A DNA stretch of 64,000 nucleotides from an uncultured Pseudomonadales bacterium (GCA_958296025.1 OY282430.1:1612001-1676000); one strand, 5' to 3'. Positions 25,565-35,800 are shown, numbered from the stretch's first letter. Program-made: numbers and translations. Notes: a model not told the origin generated them from the letters alone.

Positions 25565-26971
25565 GTGACCACGCCCTTTCCCGACCATCCCCAATTGACC
25601 GGCAACTTCGCGCCCATTCGCATGGAGTGCGACCTCGACGACGTCATCGTCCGCGGGGAGATTCCCAAAGACCTCAACATTACCTACTACCGCAACGGGC
25701 CGGACCCGCAATTCCCCCCCAAGGGGGACCATCACTGGTTTGCCGGGGACGGCATGCTGCACATGTTCATCATGGAGAACGGGCGTGTGCGCTACCGCAA
25801 CCGTTGGGTGCGCACCGTGAAGTGGCAGTTGGAGCGAGGGGAGGGACGCAGCCTCTACAACCCCTTCAACCCCATGGACAATGACCCCATTACCCAAGGG
25901 GTGGAGGAGGACGGCCTGGCCAACACCAACGTGGTTTGGCACGGCGGCAAGCTGCTGGCCTTGGAGGAGGGCCACGCTCCATTCGAGATAGACCCACAAA
26001 CCCTGGCCTCCAAGGGGGCTTGGCGCTTCGACGGCAGGTTGCAAGGGCCGATGACCGCCCATCCGAAACTGGACCCCAAGACCGGGGAGATGCTGTTCTT
26101 TGGCTATATGGCCACTGGCCTGTTCAGCCCCGGCATGACCTTCCAAACCGTTGACGCCGGCGGCGTCCTGACCCGCTGCGAAAGTTTCGACGCCCCCTTC
26201 CCCAGCATGGTGCATGACTTCATCACCACCGATGAGCATGTGGTCTTTCCCATCTTCCCCGTCACCGGCAGCCTGGAGCGGGCCATGTCCGGCCAGCCGC
26301 CCTTGGCTTGGGAGCCGGACAAGGGCACGCACATCGGGGTGATGCGGCGGGACGGCTCGGTTGCGCAGATGCGTTGGTTTGAAACGGACCCCTGCTACGT
26401 CTTCCACCCGATGAACGCCTACACGGAGGGCAACCGCATCGTCGCCCATGTGATGCAGTTCGAGGAGGTGCCCCTGTTCCCGCACTTGGACGGCAGCCCG
26501 CCGGACCCAGAGAAAGCCAGCGCCCGGCTGTGCGAGTGGGTGATCGATTTGGCGGACAACTCCAACGGAGTGCAACGCCGCTACTTGGATGACATCACTG
26601 GGGAGTTCCCGCGCTTGGATGAGCGCTTCACAGGGTCCCACTACGGCCAGGGCTACTACGCCGCCACCATCAACGGCGCCGAGGGCTTGGGTTTTGACAG
26701 CATCGTCCACCAGGACTTTGCGGCCGGCCGCCGCAGCACCTATATGCTGCCGGCAGGTGATGTGACTGGGGAGCCGGTGTTTGTGCCGCGGTCGGAAGGC
26801 GCCGACGAGGGGGACGGCTATCTCATCAGCGTGGTGTATCGGGCGGCGGAGAAGCGCAGCGACCTGGTGTTCTTGGATGCTCGGAACCTAGCCGACGGCC
26901 CCATCGCCTGCGCCGAACTGCCCCATCGGGTGCCGTACGGTTTCCACGGCAACTGGAAGTACAACGGCTAG
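25565..26971 (+). CDS. Carotenoid cleavage oxygenase family protein
   Basis: This 468-residue protein is of the RPE65/carotenoid oxygenase family, a seven-bladed propeller with a non-haem iron held by four histidines. All four are visible: H166 (TAHPKLD), H217 (MVHDF), H281 (VFHPMN) and H461 (YGFHGNW). The N-terminal RNGPDPQFPP and HHWFAGDGMLHMF blocks are conserved. Such enzymes cleave carotenoids, apocarotenals or stilbene-type lignin fragments. No carotenoid synthesis gene is in the window, so a plant-derived or stilbene substrate is as likely. The start is GTG with GAGGAGGA just upstream. Confidence 0.9.
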   Translation: MTTPFPDHPQLTGNFAPIRMECDLDDVIVRGEIPKDLNITYYRNGPDPQFPPKGDHHWFAGDGMLHMFIMENGRVRYRNRWVRTVKWQLERGEGRSLYNPFNPMDNDPITQGVEEDGLANTNVVWHGGKLLALEEGHAPFEIDPQTLASKGAWRFDGRLQGPMTAHPKLDPKTGEMLFFGYMATGLFSPGMTFQTVDAGGVLTRCESFDAPFPSMVHDFITTDEHVVFPIFPVTGSLERAMSGQPPLAWEPDKGTHIGVMRRDGSVAQMRWFETDPCYVFHPMNAYTEGNRIVAHVMQFEEVPLFPHLDGSPPDPEKASARLCEWVIDLADNSNGVQRRYLDDITGEFPRLDERFTGSHYGQGYYAATINGAEGLGFDSIVHQDFAAGRRSTYMLPAGDVTGEPVFVPRSEGADEGDGYLISVVYRAAEKRSDLVFLDARNLADGPIACAELPHRVPYGFHGNWKYNG

Positions 26972-27105
26972 CGGGCAACCCGTCAGGCTGCCGAAAAGGC
27001 TTGACGCGGCCTAGGCCCGCCATCCGGCCTGTTGGTCCGCTCCCTGTGCGGCCCCAAGGCAGCGAAAAGGCGCCGAGCCGCCCGGAATGGCACGGCCAGC
27101 GGAGG

Positions 27106-27705
27106 TCAACTGCGGCGCAGCACTCCGACGCCTAGGCCCTCGATGGCGAAGTCATCGAGGCGTGGGTCGATGTTGATGGGGGCGTAGGCGTCATTTTCCG
27201 GCAACAGGGAGAGGCGCCGCCCTTGAGGGCTGCGGCGCAGGCGCTTGACCGTCACCTCGTCGTTGATGCGGGCCACGACGATTTGGCCGTTGTGCGCCTC
27301 GGGAGTTTTATGCACAGCCAACAGGTCGCCGTGCAAGATGCCGGCGTTGACCATGCTGTCCCCCACCACCCGCAGCAGGAAATCCGCCGCCGGATGGAAA
27401 AAGCCATTGTCGATGTCGATGTGGTTCTCCACATGCTCGGCGGCCAGAATGGGTTCCCCGGCCCGCACCCGGCCCACCAAGGGCAGCCCACTCGGCGCCA
27501 CCAAGCGAATGCCCCTCGACACCCCGGACATGATTCTGATGACGCCCTTGCGGGCGAGCGCCCGCAAATGCTCCTCCGCGGCGTTGGCGGACCTGAACCC
27601 CAATGTCTTGGCGATTTCCGCCCGGGTGGGGGGATAGCCGGTCTCCCGCATGTGTTGCCGCACCAAGTCCAAAACCTGGGTTTGCCTTGCCGTAAGCCCT
27701 TGCAT
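27106..27705 (-). CDS. lexA: LexA repressor, SOS master regulator
   Basis: This 199-residue protein matches LexA throughout. The winged helix-turn-helix spans residues 1-68 ([25 protein letters not shown]). The self-cleavage site is A82-G83 (GRVRAGEP), and the catalytic dyad is S117 (GDSM) and K154 (VTVKRL); E. coli has A84-G85, S119 and K156. It represses DNA-damage genes and cleaves itself with RecA. GGAGA lies upstream of the ATG. A perfect SOS box at 27745-27760 and a promoter overlap its leader, so the gene is autoregulated. It converges on the carotenoid oxygenase gene. Confidence 0.97.
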   Translation of the reverse strand: MQGLTARQTQVLDLVRQHMRETGYPPTRAEIAKTLGFRSANAAEEHLRALARKGVIRIMSGVSRGIRLVAPSGLPLVGRVRAGEPILAAEHVENHIDIDNGFFHPAADFLLRVVGDSMVNAGILHGDLLAVHKTPEAHNGQIVVARINDEVTVKRLRRSPQGRRLSLLPENDAYAPINIDPRLDDFAIEGLGVGVLRRS

Positions 27706-27744
27706 CGGTTTGCCGTCTCCTGCCGTAGTGTGGTTGCCGCTGGC

Positions 27745-27760
27745 CTGTTCAAGCGGACAG
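27745..27760 (-). promoter_or_regulatory. SOS box (LexA operator)
   Basis: CTGT-TCAAGCGG-ACAG fits the gammaproteobacterial CTGT-N8-ACAG operator exactly. It lies 40 bases upstream of the lexA start and just downstream of the -10 hexamer, where bound LexA would block transcription. Confidence 0.9.
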
Positions 27761-27770
27761 CATTTGAGGC

Positions 27771-27800
27771 TTTATACAGTATCCCGATGGCGGTGCGCAA
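27771..27800 (-). promoter_or_regulatory. lexA promoter
   Basis: Read on the minus strand, TTGCGC (27800-27795) and TATAAA (27776-27771) are 18 bases apart. Transcription would start within or next to the SOS box. Confidence 0.65.
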
Positions 27801-27805
27801 CTTTT

Positions 27806-28164
27806 ATGGAGAGATTGCCCAGAGCCATTGCAAAGGCCACTGACGCCGCCGCAGACAGTTGGCGGGATATCGAACCAGTCTTTGGTAGCAGGCGAGTCCA
27901 TGCGGGTTGAAGCGTCGGACAAGTTCCGCGACCTGGATGGCGGCCCGCTCGCCTATGCCGCCGAGGTCGGCGATGAATCTTGAACCGCCAACCGCCCGCC
28001 GTGAGCCTAGTGCGGACCAAGCGGTCCCCGCCCAAAGCGGCCGCAGCGCCGGAGGCTCGTCCGGCAGTGCTTCGTAGGCCGCGGATGGTTCAGCTTGCCC
28101 AAAGCCTTCGGGTCTTCCGACACCTATGCCGGGAGGGGCTGGCAATTCCCGTGCCTCTCCTGTA
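27806..28164. other. Region between lexA and the ATPase gene without a supported gene
   Basis: Only weak open frames occur, such as 27804-28145 on the minus strand, which has no ribosome site and no recognisable residues. No repeat, RNA gene or terminator was seen until the palindrome at 28165. Confidence 0.4.
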
Positions 28165-28187
28165 AATTTGAAGCGTCACTTCAAATT
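28165..28187. promoter_or_regulatory. Palindrome, probable operator of the DUF4143 ATPase gene
   Basis: AATTTGAAG (28165-28173) and CTTCAAATT (28179-28187) are perfect 9-base arms around CGTCA. The AT-rich palindrome lies 21 bases before the ATPase ATG and stands out in GC-rich DNA. It is placed like an operator; no adjacent regulator gene is present. Confidence 0.6.
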
Positions 28188-28207
28188 ATCATGATGGTTT
28201 GAACCAG

Positions 28208-29383
28208 ATGTTCAAGAGAAGCCTCGCTCTTCCCAAGCCGGGGCAGGAAACCTTCTTCCTTTGGGGGCCGCGCCAAACCGGCAAGAGCACCCTCTTGAAG
28301 CAACGCTATCCGGAGGCGCGTTGGCTTGACTTGCTGAAAACCGATGTGTTCCGTCGCTACGTCGTACACCCTGAGTTGTTGCGCCAAGAGATTGAGGCGG
28401 AGGGGCCGCAGCCCGACTCTCAAATCGTCATTGACGAGGTGCAGAAAGCGCCCGCCCTGCTTGACGAAGTGCATTGGCTGATGGAAAACCGCGGGCTGCA
28501 TTTCGCCTTGTGCGGGTCCAGCGCCCGGAAGGTGCGTCGCGGCGCCGCCAACCTGCTGGGCGGACGGGCACTGCGCTATGAGATGCACGGCTTGACGGCC
28601 GGTGAATTAGGCGGCGAATTTGACCTGACCCGGATGCTCAACCATGGCTATCTGCCGCGCATGTATCAGTCCGCCCGCCCGGCCCGCCTTCTGGACTCCT
28701 ACATCGCCGACTACCTCAAGGAGGAGGTGGCGGCGGAGGGCCTAGTCAGAAGCCTGCCCGCCTTTTCCGGTTTTCTGGAGGCCGCCGCGCTCTGCGACGG
28801 GGAAATGATTAACTTCTCCAACATCGCCAGAGACTGCGCCGTGTCCAGCCACACCGCCAAAGCCTACTTTGGCATCTTGGAGGACACCTTGCTGGGACGT
28901 TGGCTTCCCGCCTACCGGAAGCGGCGCAAGCGGCGGTTGGTCCAAGCGCCGAAGTTCTATTTCGCCGACGTCGGCGTCGTCAACCGACTGATGCGCAGGG
29001 GAAACTTGACCCCGGGTTCCGAGTTGTACGGCAAAGCGTTCGAGAATTGGGTGTTCCACGAGCTCTCCGCCTGCCGGGCCTATCGGGAATGGGACCTCGA
29101 CTTGTCCTATTGGCGGCTTGCGGGGGGCACGGAAGTGGATTTCGTGCTTGGCGACATGCGGCTAGCGGTGGAGGCCAAGGCCAGCGTCCGAATCACATCG
29201 AACCACCTAAGGGGATTGAGACGCTTGGCGGAGGAGCATCCGCAGGTGGGCCAGCGCATTGTGGTGTGCCTGGAGCCTTGGCCAAGACGCACCGACGACG
29301 GCATCGACATCCTCCCGGCGCGGACTTTCGTTGAGCGCCTTTGGCGCGGGGGGCTTGCCGTCGCCAGTCTTTCCCCGGCATGA
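28208..29383 (+). CDS. AAA-family ATPase with DUF4143 domain
   Basis: This 391-residue protein has Walker A at residues 20-28 (GPRQTGKST), Walker B IVIDEVQ near residue 79, and the LCGSSARK sensor segment near 105. The C-terminal half is a DUF4143 domain with a winged-helix part (FSNIARDCAVSSHTAKAYFGIL) and a nuclease-like core (GKAFENWVFHEL, then TEVDFVLGDMRLAVEAKA with the D..ExK-like spacing). This family is widespread and often laterally transferred. Its role is unclear, and links to mobile elements or defence have been suggested. ATG 28208 has no clear ribosome site; a TTG at 28199 is the alternative. A perfect palindrome lies just upstream. Confidence 0.85.
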   Translation: MFKRSLALPKPGQETFFLWGPRQTGKSTLLKQRYPEARWLDLLKTDVFRRYVVHPELLRQEIEAEGPQPDSQIVIDEVQKAPALLDEVHWLMENRGLHFALCGSSARKVRRGAANLLGGRALRYEMHGLTAGELGGEFDLTRMLNHGYLPRMYQSARPARLLDSYIADYLKEEVAAEGLVRSLPAFSGFLEAAALCDGEMINFSNIARDCAVSSHTAKAYFGILEDTLLGRWLPAYRKRRKRRLVQAPKFYFADVGVVNRLMRRGNLTPGSELYGKAFENWVFHELSACRAYREWDLDLSYWRLAGGTEVDFVLGDMRLAVEAKASVRITSNHLRGLRRLAEEHPQVGQRIVVCLEPWPRRTDDGIDILPARTFVERLWRGGLAVASLSPA

Positions 29384-29481
29384 TGCGCCGCTTCCAAAAC
29401 GGTCCTTTAGGGCGCATCCGTAACTTATACTTCCCCCCTTAATGCGCTTTCCGGCCGGCAGGGGCAAAACCGAACAACTCA

Positions 29482-30648
29482 ATGATTGACAACGTCTTAA
29501 GCCTAATCAGCAAGCACACCTTGGCGGCGGAAGTGTTCGCCGTGGTCTTGGCCACCGCCTTGGTGCGCTATCTGGTCGGCCGTGCTGTCGACAATTTGGC
29601 GCGTCAGTCGGCCAAGACGCACAACCCCTATGACGACGCCCTGTTCGCCGCAGCCAGAAAGCCGCTTGGCTGGTTGGTCTGGGTGCTGGGCGTCACTTGG
29701 GCGGCGGAGATCATCGGCGATGAAACCGGCGCTACGGTCTTCGCCTACGCCGGGCGGGTGCGGGACGTGGGCCTGATATGGATGCTGGCTTGGTTCGCCA
29801 TCCGCTTCATCGGCGAAGTGGAGGAGCAGGTCATAAGCCGCCACCTTGGCGGCGAGGCCGTGGACGGGAACCGTCTCGTTGCTGGGCAACCGCAGCAGGG
29901 TGTTGCGGCGAAGCGTCAGCAGGATGTGATGACCGCCAAGGCCATCGCCAAGCTCCTGCGGGTTTCCGTGCTGATTACCGGCGTCCTGCTGGTCATGCAG
30001 GCGCTGGGCTTCACCATTTCCGGGGTGCTCGCCTTCGGCGGCATCGGCGGCATCGCGGTGGGCTTCGCGGCCCGGGACCTGCTGGCCAACTTCTTCGGCG
30101 CCCTGATGATTTTCATGGACCGGCCGTTCGCGGTGGGCGACTGGGTGCGCTCCCCGGAAAAGGACATCGAGGGCACGGTGGAGGAGATCGGCTGGCGGCT
30201 GACGCGCATCCGCACCTTCGACCAGCGGCCCCTTTATGTGCCCAACGCCACCTTCGCCAGCCTGACGGTGGAGAACCCCTCCAGAATGTCGAACTGGCGC
30301 ATCTACGAGACCATCGGCCTGCGCTATGAAGATCTGGCGGCCATGCCGGCCGTAGTGGCCGATGTGGAGGCGATGCTGAAAGGCCATCCGGATATCGACC
30401 CAAATGCCCTCTTGATGGTTAATTTCGTCACCTTCGGCCCCGCCTCCTTGGATTTCTTCATCTACACCTTCACCCGCACCACGGATTGGGCCGAGTACCA
30501 CGCCGTCAAGCAGGATGTGCTGCTGAAGGTGGCCGATGTCATCGCCCGGCATGGTGCGGAAGTCGCCTTCCCGACCCAGACCCTGCACTTGGAGGGGCTG
30601 GAAGGGGGAGAGGACGGTTTTTCCGGCGACGGGGAAGCCGGCAAATGA
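29482..30648 (+). CDS. MscS-family mechanosensitive channel
   Basis: This 388-residue protein has N-terminal membrane helices (about 12-32, 65-85 and 95-115), then the pore helix and beta-domain signature at about residues 186-220: GGIGGIAVGFAARDLLANFFGALMIFMDRPFAVGDWVR. The C-terminal cytoplasmic vestibule includes EEIGWRLTRIRTFDQRPLYVPNATFA. It protects against osmotic downshock by opening under membrane tension. Between helices there is a glutamine-rich insert (AGQPQQGVAAKRQQD). It appears monocistronic. Confidence 0.9.
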   Translation: MIDNVLSLISKHTLAAEVFAVVLATALVRYLVGRAVDNLARQSAKTHNPYDDALFAAARKPLGWLVWVLGVTWAAEIIGDETGATVFAYAGRVRDVGLIWMLAWFAIRFIGEVEEQVISRHLGGEAVDGNRLVAGQPQQGVAAKRQQDVMTAKAIAKLLRVSVLITGVLLVMQALGFTISGVLAFGGIGGIAVGFAARDLLANFFGALMIFMDRPFAVGDWVRSPEKDIEGTVEEIGWRLTRIRTFDQRPLYVPNATFASLTVENPSRMSNWRIYETIGLRYEDLAAMPAVVADVEAMLKGHPDIDPNALLMVNFVTFGPASLDFFIYTFTRTTDWAEYHAVKQDVLLKVADVIARHGAEVAFPTQTLHLEGLEGGEDGFSGDGEAGK

Positions 30649-30752
30649 GTCGATGTGGGCTGGGCTGCGCCATTGTGGTGGGTTGGCAGGCGACCCGTTC
30701 AGACCACCGCCGGCCTCGGATGGGTCTAGGGCGGCACTTGGCTGGGGGCTGA

Positions 30753-31376
30753 ATGTTGAGCGCCGAACCCCTGGATTTGATTGGCGCCGGAGTGCCTGAA
30801 GAGGTCCTCGTTGATGCCGAAACCCTGACGCGGGCCCTGGACCAGACCGCAGTGCGCATCAGCATGCGGCTCAAGCACGCCAATCCACTAGTGCTTTGCG
30901 TGATGCACGGCGGCCTCATCTACTGCGGGCGGCTGCTTGGGCGGCTGCGCTTTCCCTTGCAGTTGGGCTATGTGCATGTGGCCCGCTATCGGGGCGGCAG
31001 CGTCGGCGGGGCCTTGGATTGGGTGGCTGCGCCGGTGCAAGACCTTACCGGCCGCCAAGTGCTGATTGTCGATGACGTGCTCGACCGAGGCGACACCTTG
31101 GCGGCGGTGTGCGAGTGGGCGGCTGCTGCTGGGGCGGCCAGGGTTTGGTCCACGGTGCTGGTCAGAAAGGACGTGTCCAGCAATCGGGTGGTGGAGGTGG
31201 ATTTCGCGGCGGTGCAGTGCCCGGACCGCTATCTGGTGGGCGGCGGCATGGACTACCAGGGCTACTGGCGCAATCTGCCCGACATCCGGGCGGTGCCGCG
31301 AGAGTGGGAGGATGGCGCGGCCCTTGATACATCCCTCAAAACTCCGGTTGCGCCGAAGCGGGAGGATGACGGTTGA
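30753..31376 (+). CDS. hpt: Hypoxanthine-guanine phosphoribosyltransferase
   Basis: This 207-residue type I phosphoribosyltransferase has the PRPP-binding loop VLIVDD(107-108)VLDRGDTL, a PPi-loop region VMHGGLIYCGRLL and the base-specificity end KDVSSNRVVEVDFAAV. It converts hypoxanthine or guanine plus PRPP to IMP or GMP. It is followed on the same strand by a methylthioinosine phosphorylase-like gene whose product would release hypoxanthine, so the pair forms a salvage route. The C-terminal 20 residues are polar and unlike the core. Confidence 0.88.
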   Translation: MLSAEPLDLIGAGVPEEVLVDAETLTRALDQTAVRISMRLKHANPLVLCVMHGGLIYCGRLLGRLRFPLQLGYVHVARYRGGSVGGALDWVAAPVQDLTGRQVLIVDDVLDRGDTLAAVCEWAAAAGAARVWSTVLVRKDVSSNRVVEVDFAAVQCPDRYLVGGGMDYQGYWRNLPDIRAVPREWEDGAALDTSLKTPVAPKREDDG

Positions 31377-31506
31377 CCGGGGAGCGGTTTGTGCGGATGT
31401 CTTTTGACCATAGGCTGGCGACGCATGGGGCACCGGGGACCAGCGATCGGCGCCCGCCGGCCTCGGCGTCGGTTCTGCCGGCGCTCTGGCAAGTGGAAGA
31501 CCGCCG

Positions 31507-32253
31507 ATGTCGATCACTGGCCTGATTCTCGGTTCGGGGGGTGCCGCGCTGCCGCAGTTTGAACGGCTGCCGGACGGGTTGGACACGCCTTATGGGCAAG
31601 CGGCGGACGGCTTCTTTCGCGGCATCTTGGCGGGGGCGGAGTTGCTGGTCCTGCACCGCCACGGCCAGCCGCGCCGCCACGCCCCCCACGCCATCAACTA
31701 CCGGGCCAACCTCTGGCGGCTGCAAGCCCTCGGCGTCGAACGGCTGGTGGCCACCTACACGGTGGGCGCCATCACTGCCGGGTTGCGGCCCGGGGACTTG
31801 GCGGGCCCGGATCAACTGATCGACTACAGTTGGGGTAGGGCGCAGACCTTCGACGATGGCGGCGCCACCCATGTGGACTTCACCACGCCCTTTGACGCGG
31901 AACTGATCGCCGCCTTGGCCGCGGCGGCGCAACGGGCGACGGTGCAAGTCGCTGCCGGAGGGGTTTATGGCTGCACTCAAGGTCCCCGACTGGAGACAGC
32001 GGCGGAAATCGACCGCATGGAGCGGGACGGCTGCACTCTGGTCGGCATGACCGCCATGCCGGAAGCCGCCTTGGCCCGGGAGCTTGGGCTGCCCTTGGCC
32101 CCTCTGTGCATCGTCGTCAACCCTGCCGCGGGGCGGGGCGCCACGGCGGAACGCATTGACTTCGGGGCCTTGCAGGAGGCGTCGAACAAGGGTCTCGCCA
32201 AAGTGTTGGTCGTGCTGCGCGAATTCCTCGGCAAAGAGCGACCGCGGCGGTGA
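31507..32253 (+). CDS. S-methyl-5'-thioinosine phosphorylase-like nucleoside phosphorylase
   Basis: This 248-residue protein is of the PNP/MTAP family. MSITGLILGSGG is the phosphate loop, HRHGQPRRHAPHAINYRANLW is the MTAP-type H-G-x-x-H-x-x-P-x-x-I-N-Y-R block, VYGCTQGPRLETAAEI is the conserved glutamate segment, and GMTAMPEAALARELGLP carries the purine-binding Met. In pseudomonads the homologue next to hpt is a methylthioinosine phosphorylase, and the adjacency here supports that over methylthioadenosine phosphorylase. The products would be hypoxanthine and methylthioribose-1-phosphate. MTA deamination by a deaminase elsewhere would be needed. Confidence 0.8.
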   Translation: MSITGLILGSGGAALPQFERLPDGLDTPYGQAADGFFRGILAGAELLVLHRHGQPRRHAPHAINYRANLWRLQALGVERLVATYTVGAITAGLRPGDLAGPDQLIDYSWGRAQTFDDGGATHVDFTTPFDAELIAALAAAAQRATVQVAAGGVYGCTQGPRLETAAEIDRMERDGCTLVGMTAMPEAALARELGLPLAPLCIVVNPAAGRGATAERIDFGALQEASNKGLAKVLVVLREFLGKERPRR

Positions 32254-32390
32254 TTCAAAGCGGCCCGCGATATTGGCAGGTCCAGCAGTCCGCTTGCGCA
32301 TCGAATGGCGCATCCGCTCAGAGTTGGGCGCGCGGGTTCCGCAAGCTGTAAACTTGGCCGCATCGCAACCCATTGGCGGGAACCGAAGGC

Positions 32391-32831
32391 ATGTCCATCC
32401 AATCCATTTCTGCAACCGTCGGGCAAGTCAAGCAGGGCCTTGAGAACCTGTCGGTGGAGCAGCTAAAGCGGGAACTGGCCGAGCGCGAAGACCTGCTGCT
32501 CGTCGATGTCCGCGAAATTCAGGAGTACGTCGATCTGGGTGCCATCCCCGGTGCCCGCCACGCCCCTCGGGGCCTGCTGGAATTCTGGGCGGACCCGGCA
32601 AGCCCCTACTACCGGGATTACTTTCAGCCGGACAAGCGCGTCGTTCTCTACTGCGCCGCCGGCGGCCGCTCCGCCTTGGCCGCTAAGGCGCTGAAGGACA
32701 TGGGCTACCCCAACGTCGCCCACTTGGAGGCCGGCTTCAACGGCTGGGCCAAGGCCGGCGAAGCAGTCGAACTAACCGCCGCGGCAAGCCGCTGGATGCG
32801 CAAACCCAGCTCAACCACCGACGGGGACTAA
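32391..32831 (+). CDS. Rhodanese-domain sulfurtransferase
   Basis: This 146-residue protein has one rhodanese domain (about residues 20-130). The active-site cysteine is C88 in YCAAGGRSALAA, preceded by DVREIQEYVDLGAIPGARHAPRG and followed by LEAGFNGWAKAG. The six-residue loop AAGGRS suits sulfur transfer. It has no signal peptide, so it is cytoplasmic. Its last 21 bases overlap the end of the convergent leucine-rich-repeat gene. The likely role is thiosulfate or persulfide handling; the partner is unknown. Confidence 0.88.
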   Translation: MSIQSISATVGQVKQGLENLSVEQLKRELAEREDLLLVDVREIQEYVDLGAIPGARHAPRGLLEFWADPASPYYRDYFQPDKRVVLYCAAGGRSALAAKALKDMGYPNVAHLEAGFNGWAKAGEAVELTAAASRWMRKPSSTTDGD

Positions 32832-35800
32832 TCTTTGCGCTTGATGCCGCAGGTCGCCACGGCCGCTGAGCGGCAGAACGATCCGCTTCTCCAAGGGCTT
32901 GTGCATAAAGCCACCTCGACCGTCGGGCCAGCAAAAACGTGGAGGCGGCGCCTTGCCGAAGGAAGCCGGTAGAAGCGCAGCCCCCGGGGCGGGCTTGCGG
33001 AGGCGCGACAGGCCGTTCATGGTGATGGTGCCTCGGTTCCCGGTGGCTTCGTAGTAATTGTAACGCCTGCTATCGTCCCGATGGGGGGAAACGAAGGCGG
33101 CCACCTGTTCGGACAGCAATCTTAGCTGTGCGGTGGATGGGGGGTGATCATCACTGACCAACAGGATCGCTGCCGCCCGATAGTTCCACTGTGCTTCAGA
33201 TACGTTGGGAACCCGCTGCCCGTGCTGCGCAATGATGTCCTCAATGCTGTAGTCCCGCACTTCGCTAGCCGTGAAGACCCCCGTTTCCTCGGACCAAGCA
33301 CCGTCCGCCGCCACCCACAGGTCTGGAACAATCTCTGGGGGTACATAGCCGGCGAAGTACAGCTCAATGGGGCTGTAGGGAACGCCGTTGCCTCCGTTTG
33401 CCACGGTGCCAAAATTCCCGGCACTGTAGCGGTTGCTGCCTAGGCTCGCCAGTTTGGCAAGGTCGAAGCCGCCGAGTTGCCCGTTCGCGCTGCTGAAGCC
33501 CCAATGAGCCCCCTCCACCGACGGTATGGCGTAGTTGGCCCAAGCATGCATCAGTTCGTGCAGCCCTGGTCCCTCAACAAGGCCACGGTTGTAGGGAAAG
33601 TGTATAGCGCCCCTTAGCTTGCGGTCGGATCCGAATTCATTGTTGAAGTGAATGCCGAGGCCGGTGCCCTCGGTGTCGTTCATCACGGACAGGTAGGCTC
33701 CGTAATAGACGTCGCCATTGAATTCGGAATGGTCGTCCAAGTTGGAAAGAAACAATAAAAAGTCGAAGTCGTCCTCAAAGTGCTTGTAAAACTCTCGCGC
33801 ATAGGCGTCCAAAGCCAGTCCATCACCAACCTTGTGCACGGTTAGGTTCGCTGCTGCCTCCATCACCAGGACATTGTCGTTGTAAATTTGGAACAAAGGG
33901 GAATCTGGAAATTGGTCGGTGGAGGCGACAGGCGGATTATAATGCACGAGGACGCCGCTGTCCCGCAACATAGCAACCTTGTTTTGGGCCTCTTGACTCA
34001 GAGGGTTGTCTTTCAGATCTAACTCAAGGAGCTGCCTGTCCGACGTCGAGTGGGGGTCACGAGGAAAATCTGGGATGTTCGTTATTTCGTTATTGGCTAG
34101 TCGAATCCACATAAGCTTGGTCAAATTCTCCAATATGGAGATGTCTGAAACTTCGTTGTCGGTAAGATCTAGAGTGTGGAGGCGAGACATGCCTGCTAGC
34201 GGGGAGATATTTGAAATGTTGTTGCCTCTAAGGTCCAGAGTGTAGAGTTTGGTCATTTTCCTCAATGCAGAGATGTCACTTATGTCGGTGTACAAGATAT
34301 AGAGATACTCGAGGTTCACTAGGCCTGCCAGTGGGGAAATATCGGCAATTTTGTCAAAGCCAAGGGTCAGCCAATCAAGTTTGTCACCAGAGCCAAGGGC
34401 CAGCCATTCAAGTTTTGTCAAATCCTTCAGCACTGTCAAGTCGGTGATTCCCGTGTTCTGAAGGTGCAGGCTAGTCAGGTTTGTCAAACCCGCCAATGGT
34501 GAAAAGTCTCTGATCGGGCTGCGATTGATCCACAGAACTTCGAGATCGGTCAAGTCTGCCAGTGGGGAAATATCGGCAATGCTATTGTAGCCAACATACA
34601 ATCTGGTGAGTCGTGTCATTCTAGATAATATGGAGATGTCCGTGAGTTGGGTTTGGGTGAGGCTTAATTCTCTCAGATGGATTAGCTTTTGCAGTAACAA
34701 AATGTCCGTGAAGCCAGTTGCGTCAAGATGGAGTTCCCTAAGATTGGTTAGGCCCGACAGCACAGCGAAGTCCATGATCCGGTTTTGCTCAAGGTTTAGA
34801 CTGGTGAGGTTGCTCAGTCCCCTCAGCATTGAAATGTCTGTGAAGCTGTTTGCTAAGACATCTAGATGGGTGAGGTTGGTCAAGCCCGCCAAAGGGGTAA
34901 GGTCAGCAATGTTATTATTTCGAATATACAGATATTCAAGATTGGCCAAGTTTGCCAGTGCCGAGACATCCCTGATGTGGTTGTGGCCAATACTCAGGTT
35001 CCTGAGGTTGGTCAGGCTAGTTAGGGGGTTGATGTCCTTGATTCCGTTGGAGGAGAGATCTAGCGTGGTAAGGCTGGTCAAGGCCGCTAGTGGTCTGAGG
35101 TCACTAAACCTGTTGCCAGCGATGTCCAACCTGGTAAGTCCGACAAGATTCGACAGCACGGAGATGTCAGAGATGGGATTGTTAATTAAGACTAGCTCCG
35201 TAAGCCCCGTTGCAAATTGAAGCCCTGTCAAATCGGAAATTCCCCCGCCAGTATGCAATTCCTTCAAGGAAGCTATTTCGGCTTTGGTTATTGCATCGTT
35301 AGCGTCCTTGTTCAAGGCCTCCGCAATGGACCTTTTTAGGATGGGGTCAGGAATGTCCACTACAACGTCTGGTCCGTCCGGCGGTGAACTGTCATCGGGT
35401 GGTGGAGCGTAGTCCCGCATGGAAGTGGATGTGGATAGGTTGGTTAGATGCCCGGTGGGGCTTTCCAGCAGGCTCATCACTTGAATGGGGGCGTCCGCCG
35501 AGACGAACAGCCGCCACTTGCCGTTTCCGTCGCCTAAGCGCCCGTTGAGGCTGCTGTGGCCGGACTCAAGCTGCTGCGCGGTGATGCTCCGGGCCTCCCT
35601 AGCCGAGAGGGTTAGGCTAACTGGCGGCGTCCTCGAACCCTGATCGTCAACTCCGACGACGGTGACCGCGGCGTCATTGGCGCTGGGATTGATCAGCCGC
35701 AGCCGGCTGACTTGGTTGTGGTTGTCACCGGGATTGAAGGTTGGCACGAGATGGTTGGTGCTGGGCTTGCGCACAAGGTCGTGCATGCTGCTCAGGAAGC

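Noticed and set aside
27804-28145. 113-codon minus-strand frame between lexA and the ATPase
   Set aside because: No ribosome site, no recognisable family, and composition like non-coding GC-rich DNA.
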